Source: Slackia piriformis YIT 12062
GTDB lineage: Bacteria > Actinomycetota > Coriobacteriia > Coriobacteriales > Eggerthellaceae
Direction: 5' to 3'
Assembly: GCF_000296445.1 (NCBI RefSeq)
Contig: NZ_JH815198.1
Location: 1,427,114 to 1,491,113, forward strand
DNA length: 64,000 nucleotides
In this document: in pieces, positions 47,694-56,804 of the stretch
Layout: each line of letters begins with the position of its first letter
How positions within the stretch are numbered: the first letter of the stretch is position 1
Position numbers and translations under genes: made by a program
Notes under the pieces: generated by a model
The model's database searches: none
Told to the model about the DNA's origin: nothing
Seen by the model: only the letters and a program-made list of their open reading frames with translations

Positions 47694-50585
47694 TTACGAA
47701 ACAAATCCGACAGACCTCCGAGCTGTATCGCTCGCGCATCCCGACCGTTCGAAATCACATGGCTCGAGCGTCGAAAGACGCTCGTCAGCAACATCGAACG
47801 TCTCGTCCATTCCTCCAAATCCGACAAGGCGCGCCGCCTGTGCGACCATAGCGTCCTCAAGAAACGTGCGCACGCTGCGCGCGTTGCCGAAATCATTGCG
47901 CTGCATGGCCTTTGCCATCTTTCTGTCAAATACGGAACGAACCCCGTCGCCCAGATTCATCCCCCATTCATCCGCCATCAGCTCGAGGATGCTCCACAGC
48001 TCGTCTTTCGAATAATTGGGAAACGAAATCCGAACCTTAACGCGCGAGGCAAGGCCTGGATTCAGGGATATTAAGTCGCCCATCTCCTTGGTATAACCGG
48101 CAAAAATGACGACCACTTCATCCCGCAGCTTTTCCATGCAGTCGACAATGGCGGTAATAGCCTCGTCGCCAACGCCACCTTTTACCCCGTCGATAAGAGA
48201 GTATGCCTCATCAATGAAGATCACCGAGCCGCGCGCACGCTTGAACAAGCTGTATACCTTGGCCGAAGTCTCCCCCACGATGCAGGAAGTCAAATCCTTT
48301 CGACTGCACTCGTACAGATCGCCCACCGACAGCACGCCCTCTTCTTTCAGGATACGAGCAACCAATCGCGCCACCTCGGTTTTGCCCGTACCAGGATTGC
48401 CCAGAAACGCCATATGGATCGGAATGAACTCCGAGCTCACGCCCAGATCGCGCCTAATTTTCTGAACACGCGCATACGAAAGACGATCGAGCACCGCCCG
48501 CTTGACATCGGCAAGCCCAATAAGCCTTTCAAGGCGTTCGCGCGACGCGAGGGTCGCAGACGCACTCTTCGCATCGCTCGCATCCTGCCTCCAAGCACAG
48601 CGCGAAACGACATCCGAAGCCTTAATCGTTCGCAGGTCATCCTTGACAAGCGCCTCTATCCCTTCCTCATTCGCAATTTTGGAAAGGCGCATCTGCTGCG
48701 CGCCAAGCACATCCTCATATAGCCTGCGCACGAAGCGTGCATTGCCTTGGTCGTCCCTTCGCCCGCCCTTCGAAACCTCATCGCGCACCGCCTCGATTAC
48801 CCCGTCTTCAAGACGCAAGCCAGCCCTTTTCGCCATGAGCTCGAAGATTTCGCACAGCTGCTCTCGCGTATAGTCATCGAATTCCACCGTGAACCCAATG
48901 CGAGATCGAAAGCCCGGATTGCTTTCTATCAGTTTTTCCATGCGATCAGAATAGCCCGCAAGGATGACGACCGTATCTTCGCGATGAGACTCCATCAAGG
49001 CGATCAATTCGGCCAATCCGACAGACGAGGTTATGGAGTAGGCTTCGTCGATAAAAAGAATCGAACCTTTTGCGCGTGCAAAGGTTCTCTCAAAACCAGG
49101 GGCAACATCCGAGCCGGAAATGACCATCAGACGCCCCTCTGGCAAGACGCCCTCTATACGAAGAATTTCTCCGTACAGTCGCGCAACCTCGGTCTTTCCT
49201 GTGCCTGGCGAGCCCGAGAAAATCATATGCATCGAAAACGGACGAACAGGAAGGGAATGCTGAGCGAGGAGCTTGTTCATGCGGAGCCTGCCGACGATTT
49301 CGCGGACAAGCCTCTTGGGCTTCTCAAGACCCACCAGGCTGTCCAGGCGGGAGTAGGCATCGTCGGCCGCGTTCGAGGACTGATAGAACCTTTCAAAGCT
49401 CGATGCATACACGGGAAAATTCTGACGCGCCCGTTCGAGAGCCATCCAGTCGGAAAACACGTCTTCGATAGGTTTTTCAACTCGATTGCACCGATAGCGC
49501 TCAAGCAACGATTCCAACGACGGATTCGTCTCAACGTCCGAAGCTCGAGCCAATTCGACTAACCTCTCGGAAGCATCGCACTGACGCCAGGCTGCCGTCC
49601 CCTTCGATCGGGCGATTGTAACAAGCGGAGCCATAAACGCACGGCGGATGCGCTCTTGGAGAAAATCGCTTCCGAAGGGAAGAAGAAATACAACCTGCAC
49701 GGAATCGAGAGAATTATTCAACATCTCAATGGTATGCATGAACATACGGTAGAGATCGAAGTCGAAATCAGCGTCGTTTGCGCCCTCGCCATATTCGATG
49801 ACCAATACGTTGTCGGAGAGCGCATCGATGAGATTTTCGTTGAGCCATTCGAAAGCCGTTCCGTGACGAAACGCGGCATGGGATTCTTTCATCAAAGGAG
49901 AGAACCGCAAACGGTATACATGCGAAGAAGGAAGCCTTCCCGCCTCGTTCAAAGCGTCCATCAGAAGATCAAAGGGAACCTCGCAACGCGGCGAGTCAAG
50001 CCCTTCCATGATGTAATGGACGGGAGTACGTCGGCCGCCGTCGGCATCGACTGGGCCACAGGCGTGGATGCGCTCGAGCTCGGCCTCAAGATCAGGCCCG
50101 TACTCCGTCATGCGGGCCCGCCTTATTCTTTCATCGCGCGAATTCCCCTTCACCACCATGGATTCCAGCAAAAAGGAATTGCTCGATATCGTGCGACACG
50201 CAGCCAGATATAACTCGAAAGCGTGGCATTCGCTCAAAGATGACGAAGCCATAACACCACTTTGCTGCCCCGCCTCGTCAAGCGCTTCCTTCGCCGTGGC
50301 CTCCCTGACCTTGAGGTGCTCCTTGAGATGGTCGTCGTATGAAAATTCCCAGATGCGACATGCACGGGCAACGCAGCATTTCACGTACTCCGTATTATCA
50401 ACGAACGGCCTGTTGAACACGATGACGGCAAACAAAGGAACGCGCAGCATGCGCTCCATCGGACAGCACGAAATGTAGCATCGCTTGTCCATCTCGCGAT
50501 AAAGGGGCTTCCGGGAACTCATAAAACCGCCCGATACCTCCCTTTCGGCGTATGACGAAGAAATCTCAACCACGTAAATCCGCAT
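47694..50585 (-). CDS. Tandem AAA+ (CbxX/SpoVK-type) ATPase with unknown N-domain
   Basis: A 963-residue protein from MRIYVVEISS (AGAGGGG four bases upstream). Residues 1 to about 420 are an unrecognised domain with several cysteines in the first 80. Two CbxX/CfxQ-type AAA modules follow: Walker A GSPGTGKT (458-465) with Walker B ILFIDEAY (509-516), and GNPGTGKT (729-736) with VIFIDEAY (788-795). Each has a downstream NPGF/LxSR arginine region. The first module is shorter between Walker A and B and lacks the VGETSAKV pore-loop segment seen in the second. Relatives include SpoVK and EccA of type VII secretion, but no such genes are near. It stands alone; the role is unknown, probably protein or complex remodelling. 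Confidence 0.85.
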   Translation of the reverse strand: MRIYVVEISSSYAEREVSGGFMSSRKPLYREMDKRCYISCCPMERMLRVPLFAVIVFNRPFVDNTEYVKCCVARACRIWEFSYDDHLKEHLKVREATAKEALDEAGQQSGVMASSSLSECHAFELYLAACRTISSNSFLLESMVVKGNSRDERIRRARMTEYGPDLEAELERIHACGPVDADGGRRTPVHYIMEGLDSPRCEVPFDLLMDALNEAGRLPSSHVYRLRFSPLMKESHAAFRHGTAFEWLNENLIDALSDNVLVIEYGEGANDADFDFDLYRMFMHTIEMLNNSLDSVQVVFLLPFGSDFLQERIRRAFMAPLVTIARSKGTAAWRQCDASERLVELARASDVETNPSLESLLERYRCNRVEKPIEDVFSDWMALERARQNFPVYASSFERFYQSSNAADDAYSRLDSLVGLEKPKRLVREIVGRLRMNKLLAQHSLPVRPFSMHMIFSGSPGTGKTEVARLYGEILRIEGVLPEGRLMVISGSDVAPGFERTFARAKGSILFIDEAYSITSSVGLAELIALMESHREDTVVILAGYSDRMEKLIESNPGFRSRIGFTVEFDDYTREQLCEIFELMAKRAGLRLEDGVIEAVRDEVSKGGRRDDQGNARFVRRLYEDVLGAQQMRLSKIANEEGIEALVKDDLRTIKASDVVSRCAWRQDASDAKSASATLASRERLERLIGLADVKRAVLDRLSYARVQKIRRDLGVSSEFIPIHMAFLGNPGTGKTEVARLVARILKEEGVLSVGDLYECSRKDLTSCIVGETSAKVYSLFKRARGSVIFIDEAYSLIDGVKGGVGDEAITAIVDCMEKLRDEVVVIFAGYTKEMGDLISLNPGLASRVKVRISFPNYSKDELWSILELMADEWGMNLGDGVRSVFDRKMAKAMQRNDFGNARSVRTFLEDAMVAQAARLVGFGGMDETFDVADERLSTLEPCDFERSGCASDTARRSVGFVS

Positions 50586-50774
50586 AAAGCCCCTCTCGAA
50601 CGCGACCATTCGCTAAGGGGCGCAGACAACGTCAAGGCGCCAAGCATATAGCCGTTTTCTCCAACCCCTCATGTATGTAAGCAAGGTTTTTGAAAACTGG
50701 ACCATAAGCCGGAAAACAACAAGGCATCTTAGGCGACATCGGAAATCCGCAACCAAGACAAGCGAGGTTGCGCC

Positions 50775-51032
50775 TTATTCAATTCCGTAGATATCGAACA
50801 TGCCGATGGTGGTCTTAAGGGCCACCTTCTGCGCAATAAGCTGATTGCCCGTGGAGGCGTTCAGCGTACCTGCCGCTTTTCGCTCAGCAACAGTCTCCTC
50901 AAGATCGGCGAGCCTAGCCTCGAGGTCATCATGCATGTCTTCGTATGCAGCCAGACGGCGAATGGCCTCATCAACCATAGAGGGATCGACTGAAGCCGTG
51001 CCGTCGGCAGCGCGGGAAGTCAGACGCTTCAT
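50775..51032 (-). CDS. Small coiled-coil protein with phage-like motif
   Basis: An 85-residue protein preceded by GAAAGGAAC about seven bases from the ATG. It starts MKRLTSRAADGTASVD and has AIRRLAAYEDMHDDLEARLA, resembling the RLAAYEDTG segment frequent in small phage and prophage proteins, followed by a coiled coil (about 25-55). No function can be assigned. The two flanking genes are unrelated, so it may be a stray mobile-element survivor. Confidence 0.65.
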   Translation of the reverse strand: MKRLTSRAADGTASVDPSMVDEAIRRLAAYEDMHDDLEARLADLEETVAERKAAGTLNASTGNQLIAQKVALKTTIGMFDIYGIE

Positions 51033-51179
51033 AAACGTTCCTTTCAGTAACTATACGCAGTCTAGCTTTGTATTGTAGCGTTCGATACGGACAGGCATTG
51101 AGCAAAGGCTCCGCCGGGGCTAGACGCCTTCCGCCAAAACACCTCCGATTGAAAAACGCCATGCTTCGATTGCGATGCC

Positions 51180-52814
51180 CTATCGCCCGAACGCCTCGTC
51201 TTCGAAAAGGTTCATGAGGTCATCTTTGCCCGACACCTTCGTTTTGGCGTACACGTTCTTCGTGTGCGTCCATACGGTGTTTTCCGAAATGAAAAGCTCT
51301 TCGGCAATACGCTTTGCGGAACGGCCGCGCACAAGATACGAGCATATTTCCGTTTCGCGCTTCGTGAGCCCGTAGTGTTCGGCAAACGAATGCAAGGCCG
51401 CCTCCCAATCGGGCTCGACCGGAAAGACCTCGCTTCGCTCTTCGGGAATCGACGCTGCCGCATCAAGAGAGTCGGAGGCAGTATCGACCGCGCCTTCGTC
51501 TCCGCGCGAGCCATCTTCGTGCGCCTGCTCATGCCGTCCCAGCGCTCCGTTGGAAGAAGGGTTCGCGTCCTGTGCGAGGCACTGCGCCTGAGCCTGCCCC
51601 CCAAGATTGCTCCCATCTGCAGCTGGCCGCACGCCCTGCATGCTGCGACGCATGACCATGACGAACGCAATGCCCAGAGGATACATGGCAACAAAAGCGA
51701 GCAGCGTCATGAGAGAGATATCGTAATCGCCGCTCAGATAGTTGACGAGCAGCCCTATGCCAAGACCCAATGCCAGAAAACCGTTCGAGCCGCCCATGTA
51801 CACGCTCGAAAGCAGATAACTTTGCTGACGATGCCCATGCGCCGCGTCCACGATGAAGAAGAGAAACAGCATGCCGCATACGTCGTAGCAAGCGATCATA
51901 GCCCCGCCCGCAAGCGATCCAAGGTAATCGCCCACGAACGGAAGCAGCGTGAGCAACGCCAGCATGACGGGCAGTACAGCCTTATACACCGACGTGGGAT
52001 CCGGCAGACGCAACGCCGCCAGGCCGGCAACCGCCGTGACAGCCGTGGCAAAGGCAAGAGGGATCCACATAGACACCCCACCGACGATATGTTCAAACGA
52101 TGACCCCAGAACCGACGTATGCAAGATGCCCACAACGCCCACCAGCACGAAAAGGCAAGCAAACGCGGTGCCGAACTTCGCAACGAATGCACGTGCCGTC
52201 ACGGGCTCGAAAACCTCGCACGCGGAAGAGAGCTCGCCATGCGCGCTCTCGCCTAAAACGCCCGTCTTACGCATGACGATATCGAAATGACACAGCACGG
52301 AAATAAACGCGGACGCCATAGCGACGAAAGTCAGCGCAAGCCCGGGAAGCATTGACACCACAACGACGAGAACCGTTTGAATGCAGAGTCCCGCCACCAT
52401 GCTCTTATGGGAATCCGACGGATCTTGATAGGCAAATTCTTCCATCCACGTTATGCAGAACAGAAAAGACGCAACTCCGTATATACAGCCGAGCAGCGCC
52501 GCAGAATATGGCTCAGGTACAGGCGCGAGCACACCCGATGCGCTCAGGAGGAATCCTGCGAAAAACACCAGCAACGCTTGCCACTGGGGAATAGAGCGCG
52601 GACGAAGGTGGCCACGAGCGGCCAAAGAAGCCACCACAATGGCAAGAACAAGCGAGACCGCTTCGCTTGCAAGCATGAACCATAGTTCGGTCACAAAACC
52701 CACATTCCGCGTAACGGACCCCATCGCCGACAGGTATCCGATAGATGTTGCCGCCTTCGACAGTCCGAAACCGCACGCAGACACCGCTGCGATCCTCGAA
52801 GCGAAATCGCGCAT
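51180..52814 (-). CDS. 12-TM LuxR-type regulator divergent from the flavin reductase
   Basis: A 544-residue membrane-bound transcription factor. Residues 1-385 hold about 12 hydrophobic segments resembling a transporter fold, residues 390-460 are a polar Ala/Asp/Glu-rich linker, and residues about 475-540 are a LuxR HTH (GLTKRETEICSYLVRGRSAK, then ISENTVWTHTKNVYAKTKVS). It follows a strong GGGGGGAGGGG ribosome site. It is divergent from the Tat-exported FMN/FAD reductase gene, an arrangement repeated in Eggerthellaceae, so it probably senses the reductase substrate and controls that gene. Confidence 0.92.
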   Translation of the reverse strand: MRDFASRIAAVSACGFGLSKAATSIGYLSAMGSVTRNVGFVTELWFMLASEAVSLVLAIVVASLAARGHLRPRSIPQWQALLVFFAGFLLSASGVLAPVPEPYSAALLGCIYGVASFLFCITWMEEFAYQDPSDSHKSMVAGLCIQTVLVVVVSMLPGLALTFVAMASAFISVLCHFDIVMRKTGVLGESAHGELSSACEVFEPVTARAFVAKFGTAFACLFVLVGVVGILHTSVLGSSFEHIVGGVSMWIPLAFATAVTAVAGLAALRLPDPTSVYKAVLPVMLALLTLLPFVGDYLGSLAGGAMIACYDVCGMLFLFFIVDAAHGHRQQSYLLSSVYMGGSNGFLALGLGIGLLVNYLSGDYDISLMTLLAFVAMYPLGIAFVMVMRRSMQGVRPAADGSNLGGQAQAQCLAQDANPSSNGALGRHEQAHEDGSRGDEGAVDTASDSLDAAASIPEERSEVFPVEPDWEAALHSFAEHYGLTKRETEICSYLVRGRSAKRIAEELFISENTVWTHTKNVYAKTKVSGKDDLMNLFEDEAFGR

Positions 52815-53081
52815 AACCCCTCCCCCCGTACAATTCGTGCCATTGTATCGCGCTCAATCGCCGAACGGCGCGCCATTTCTCACCCTTCAGAAAGACACGG
52901 TCTGACACCTCACGAACAATACCTACACCACACATGCCTGTCAAAGACGTGACCAGGCATTTTAATAAATTCACCGATACTCGGTGAGGACAGAGCGAGG
53001 TAATAGGCCTATGGTCGAAGCATCTTCGAAGCGACTTTTCACACGCTTCGAAAAGGGAGGAACACAAGGAGGAGAATGACC
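52815..53081. promoter_or_regulatory. Divergent control region, LuxR gene / reductase gene
   Basis: Two inverted repeats lie side by side. At 52934-52960, ATGCCTG and CAGGCAT with inner TCA/TGA pairs form a 10-pair stem with one bulge, followed by TTTTAATAAA. At 52971-52987, TCACCGA-TAC-TCGGTGA is a perfect palindrome with a three-base centre. The second suits a dimeric regulator; the first could be an operator or a hairpin. Confidence 0.6.
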
Positions 53082-54986
53082 ATGGATTTGAATCGTCGCG
53101 ACTTTTTGAAGGGTGCAGGCGTTGTCGGCGCATTGGGCGCCGTTGCAACAATGGGAGTCGGATGCGCCCCGTCCCCGTCCGGCAAAGACAAATCGTCCGA
53201 TGCAGCAAGCACCGCGAAAACCCCCAATGAAACCGCATACAAGAAGATGAGCGAGGCCACCGACGGCAAATACGTAGCCAAGGCCATGGGCCACGAGAAC
53301 TACGTCTTCGTCGAAACCGTGGTCAAAGACGGCGCGATTGCCAGCCTGCAGGTTCTCAACCACGACGAAACCCCGGGTATCGGCAGCCTGGCCGCCACCA
53401 TGTGGCCCGCGAAGGTGCTCGAAACCCAGAACCTCGATGTTGACGCCATCTCCGGCGCAACCACCACCTGCAACGCCATCAAGAATGCCGCGCTCGAATG
53501 CCTCGGCAATGCGGGCATCGACGCAAGCGAATTCCAGAAGGGCCCCGAAGAGCTGACCGGCGGCACCGAGCAGGCCATCGACACCGACGTCATCATCATG
53601 GGCGCCGGCACCGCAGGCCTTGTGGCAGCCACCCGCCTGCTGGAAAAGGGCGTGAAGGTCACCCTGTTCGAGAAGCAGGACATCCCCGGCGGTTCCATGT
53701 CCATGACCTACTCCGGCGTGGCGAGCGCGGGCAGCAAGCTGCAGGAGAACTACTCCCAGGGCCGCTTCGACGACAACCCGAACTACAACAAAGACGCCAT
53801 GATGGCCGTTCTTTCCAAGTACGTGAACCCCGAGTTCGACCGCTTCGACGGCGCCATGCCCTACGACCATGCGATGTATGACACCTCGGGCGCTTTGGTG
53901 GACTGGCTGCACGAGATCGGCGTCGGTTTCTACAGCATGGGCGTGAACAAGGCATACGGCATCACCCCGTATCTGGCTCCCGGCTGCTACGAAGGCGGTT
54001 GCGGCCAGGCCATGCAGTACCTCGCCGACCGCGTGGGCGCTTTGGGCGGCACCATCGTCTACGGCGCGAAGGTGACCGACATCACCATGGACGGCGACCG
54101 CGCGACCGGCCTTGTGGCCGAGGGTAAAGACGGCTCGGTCTACACCGCCACCGCCAAGGCCGTGCTGCTGGCATCCGGCGGCTTCGGTGCCAACCAGGAA
54201 ATGGTCGACCAGTATTACCCGCAGTATGCCGGCCGCTCCTTCAACTGCTGCCCCGCCTCCACCGGCGACGGCATCGTGCTCGGCCAGAAGGTGGGCGCGG
54301 GCATCGAATGCATGGGCCGCGAGCTGGGCGCCTACATGTCCACCACCTCGCAGGCAGGTTCGCGCATGGAAATCGCCTTCATGTATCAGACCACCCCGGG
54401 CATCATGGTGAACGCCCACGGCGACCAGTTCGGCAACGTCATGAAGGCGAACCACTTCGTCATCGGACAGGCCCTGTGCGACGAAGAGGCCAACGGCGGC
54501 AAGTTCTACTGGATCACCGACGAGTCGGGCGCGGTTACCACGATGAATAACCTCACCTGGGGCTTCGACACCTACAAGGCCGTCTTCGAGCGCGGCGACA
54601 TGGTGCATTACAACACCGTGGAAGAAGCCGCCGAGGCAACCGGCTGCACCAACCTGGCCGCCACCCTCGAAAAGCACAACGGCCATGCGCTGGCAGGCGA
54701 GGAAGACGAGTGGAAGCGCTCCAAGCTCCCCTATCTGGACACCCATGACGGCATCTGGGTCTGCGGCATCGAGCCGACCTTCTACCTGACCACGGGCGGT
54801 CTGATGATCGATACCTCCTGCCATGTGACCAAGGAAGACGGCACCGTGATCCCCGGCCTGTACGCCGCAGGCGACGTGTGCGGCTCGATCGAGGAGAAAG
54901 ACGGCAAACAGTACGGCATGGGCTTCGACGCCGCCATGAACTACGGCTACATCATGGCCGAGACGGTCGCGTCCGAAATCGCCTAG
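53082..54986 (+). CDS. Tat-exported FMN/FAD-dependent reductase
   Basis: A 634-residue flavoprotein. The N-terminus has a twin-arginine signal (NRRDFLKGAGVVGALG) ending in MGVGC, a lipobox-like cysteine. Next is an FMN-binding domain (about 45-125) with DAISGATTT, the site where ApbE attaches FMN to threonine, then a fumarate-reductase-type FAD domain beginning DVIIMGAGTAGLVAATRLLEKG and ending GLYAAGDVCGS. No heme CxxCH motif is present. The His and Arg residues used by fumarate reductases are not seen: FYLTTGGL replaces HHTMGG, and GDQFGNV lacks the usual Arg. The substrate is therefore probably not fumarate. AAGGAGG is nine bases upstream; an ATG six bases earlier is possible. Codon use is markedly GC-rich, fitting high expression. 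Confidence 0.92.
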   Translation: MDLNRRDFLKGAGVVGALGAVATMGVGCAPSPSGKDKSSDAASTAKTPNETAYKKMSEATDGKYVAKAMGHENYVFVETVVKDGAIASLQVLNHDETPGIGSLAATMWPAKVLETQNLDVDAISGATTTCNAIKNAALECLGNAGIDASEFQKGPEELTGGTEQAIDTDVIIMGAGTAGLVAATRLLEKGVKVTLFEKQDIPGGSMSMTYSGVASAGSKLQENYSQGRFDDNPNYNKDAMMAVLSKYVNPEFDRFDGAMPYDHAMYDTSGALVDWLHEIGVGFYSMGVNKAYGITPYLAPGCYEGGCGQAMQYLADRVGALGGTIVYGAKVTDITMDGDRATGLVAEGKDGSVYTATAKAVLLASGGFGANQEMVDQYYPQYAGRSFNCCPASTGDGIVLGQKVGAGIECMGRELGAYMSTTSQAGSRMEIAFMYQTTPGIMVNAHGDQFGNVMKANHFVIGQALCDEEANGGKFYWITDESGAVTTMNNLTWGFDTYKAVFERGDMVHYNTVEEAAEATGCTNLAATLEKHNGHALAGEEDEWKRSKLPYLDTHDGIWVCGIEPTFYLTTGGLMIDTSCHVTKEDGTVIPGLYAAGDVCGSIEEKDGKQYGMGFDAAMNYGYIMAETVASEIA

Positions 54987-55423
54987 CCCGTCCTCGATGC
55001 GGCGGCGGGCCCGATGTCACCCAGCTCGCCGCCATCCCAAAGCCAGGACGCCGCCTCCGTTCGCGCTTCCCCTCCCTTTCGCGCCGAACGGTTCAACTAG
55101 CGGCGCCCGGCACCGCAGACCGAGGCATAGAGCGCAAGACCCCCGAGGATTTTCGGGGGCCTTGCGCTATGAAGGGCATCTTCCCGCCGAACGCACACAC
55201 ATGCCGCAATCGGCCGGCGGCAAGACGGTCCGGTCGCATGACGGCAATGTCGGATATGCCCGATAATCGCGCGCTTCTGCGCCGCGCAACCGGCGAAATT
55301 GCGAAAACGCAACCGGAACATGGTGGACGCAACCATTCGAAGCGAAGAAACTGACGGTAAGTTCGAACACTCAGACGCACGCGGCGTGCGACGGAATTCG
55401 CCCATCCGGCAGAGGAGGACACC
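54987..55423. other. Intergenic region after the reductase gene
   Basis: No supported gene. It contains one long hairpin (55131-55168) and otherwise GC-rich sequence. A ribosome site (AGAGGAGGACACC) for the XRE gene lies at its right end. Confidence 0.6.
55131..55168. terminator. Long hairpin after the reductase gene
   Basis: AGCGCAAG-A-CCCCCGA pairs with TCGGGGG-C-CTTGCGCT over 15 positions with one mismatch and a six-base loop. There is no T-run, so it may act as a factor-assisted end or as a message-stabilising structure. Confidence 0.6.
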
Positions 55424-56584
55424 ATGAGCTTCAGCGCAAACCTTCAGCATCTTCGCGCAACGCGGTCGATGACCCAGGAGCAGCTTGCCATGCTGCTCGG
55501 CGTAAGCAGGCAGGCCGTCTCCAAATGGGAATCGGATGCCGCCTACCCCGAAATGGACAAGCTCTTATGCCTGTGCGACATCTTCGAATGCTCGCTCGAC
55601 GAACTCGCCCGTGGAGACCTGACGCATCGGACCCGCGAGCACGCCCTTGCCGTCTCCCCGGGCCCCGCTACCGACATCTGCGACTACGACCGCCGCATGC
55701 GCCTGCGGGCCACCCTTACGGCCTCGGGCGTGGCCTGCATATTCCTCGGCATCGCGGGGTTTTGCGGCACCGGAGGCATCGCGGCCTCGGCTGCCGATGC
55801 GTATCGCATCGCGTGCCAGTATGCGTTCTTTGCCGGCACGCTTCTCGCCTGCGTGCTGTTCGGCTTCGCCTGTAACGTGCAGCGCACGTTCACGCGTCGC
55901 CATCCCTTCGTCGAAGATTTCTACACCGAAGCGGATAAGGCGCGCGCACGAAAACGCAGGAATGCCTCTTGGGCGGCAGCGGCCGTCATCACGGTCGTCG
56001 GCGTTGCTATCTGCTGGTTCCAAACGGTTTTCTTCCAGCATCTTTACGGCGGACTCGCTTCTTTGAACATCGCGCTTGCAGGTGCATCGTGGCTTGTCGT
56101 TCACGCTTCGATGGGCGTATCGCGCACCGACATCGCCGCCTACAACCGACGCTATGAAGAAAAAGCCGCACGGAAAAACTCCGAAGCGCGCCGCCTTTCT
56201 CTGATCGCAGGCCGCGACGTTGCCGCGCGCGATGCATACGAAGGCTTCGAGAACCATGCCGCAGCCGACGCTTGCCCGCAGGTGGGATGCGCCCCGTCCG
56301 AATCGGCGCTCGCCCCGAGCGCCGCCGCGATGCCGCACGGCGCGCAAAGCGATGCCGGGGCGTGCCCGTCCGACACGCAATCCCTTGACGCGAACATGCT
56401 CCACCAGCGCGTCCGAGAGCAGAGAAAGGCCGCAGCGGGCATCATCATGACGCTTTCCGCGATCGTCGTGCTCGTCATGCTCTTCGTTCTGCACAGCCCT
56501 CATTGGCCGCTTGCTCTGATCATCGGCGCGCTTGCCTGCGTCATCGCATGGATTGCCATTCCCTTCCGCAGCGTGACGCGATAA
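55424..56584 (+). CDS. XRE-family regulator with membrane segments
   Basis: A 386-residue protein with a classic XRE HTH at residues 1-63 (LRATRSMTQEQLAMLLGVSR, then QAVSKWESDAAYPEMDKL). It continues into four to five hydrophobic segments (about 98-122, 128-150, 178-200, 208-226 and 340-375), with an Ala/Ser-rich linker between the fourth and the last. Membrane-tethered XRE proteins of this kind are common in Firmicutes and coriobacteria; ligand and targets are unknown. AGAGGAGG lies seven bases upstream. The next gene is convergent. Confidence 0.88.
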   Translation: MSFSANLQHLRATRSMTQEQLAMLLGVSRQAVSKWESDAAYPEMDKLLCLCDIFECSLDELARGDLTHRTREHALAVSPGPATDICDYDRRMRLRATLTASGVACIFLGIAGFCGTGGIAASAADAYRIACQYAFFAGTLLACVLFGFACNVQRTFTRRHPFVEDFYTEADKARARKRRNASWAAAAVITVVGVAICWFQTVFFQHLYGGLASLNIALAGASWLVVHASMGVSRTDIAAYNRRYEEKAARKNSEARRLSLIAGRDVAARDAYEGFENHAAADACPQVGCAPSESALAPSAAAMPHGAQSDAGACPSDTQSLDANMLHQRVREQRKAAAGIIMTLSAIVVLVMLFVLHSPHWPLALIIGALACVIAWIAIPFRSVTR

Positions 56585-56749
56585 GCCGGCCGTCGCGAAA
56601 ACCCCAGGTGCAACATCCCAATTGTCCGAAAGTCCGGCCGAGCTCGTGTTCGATCGGGCGCAGAATTGAGCATTCGAGAGAACCGAAGCCGGGAAAACCG
56701 CAGCCAAGAGCTCGGGGGCCAGGAATCCAGAAGTCGTACCGATCACCCC

Positions 56750-56784
56750 GCCGATGGAGCGCGAGAGCCAAGCGCCCCATCGGC
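56750..56784. terminator. Convergent hairpin between XRE and hydrolase genes
   Basis: GCCGATGG-A-GCGC pairs with GCGC-C-CCATCGGC around a nine-base loop. It lies between two genes that end toward each other. No T-run follows on either strand. Confidence 0.6.
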
Positions 56785-56804
56785 GCATATCACCTGCGAC
56801 CGTT

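Noticed and set aside
52971-54824. Minus-strand open frame of 617 codons rich in Gly, Ala and His
   Set aside because: Antisense to the flavin reductase gene; GC-rich codons keep the opposite frame open.
55565-56788. Minus-strand open frame of 407 codons
   Set aside because: Antisense to the XRE regulator gene, which has a strong ribosome site and HTH.
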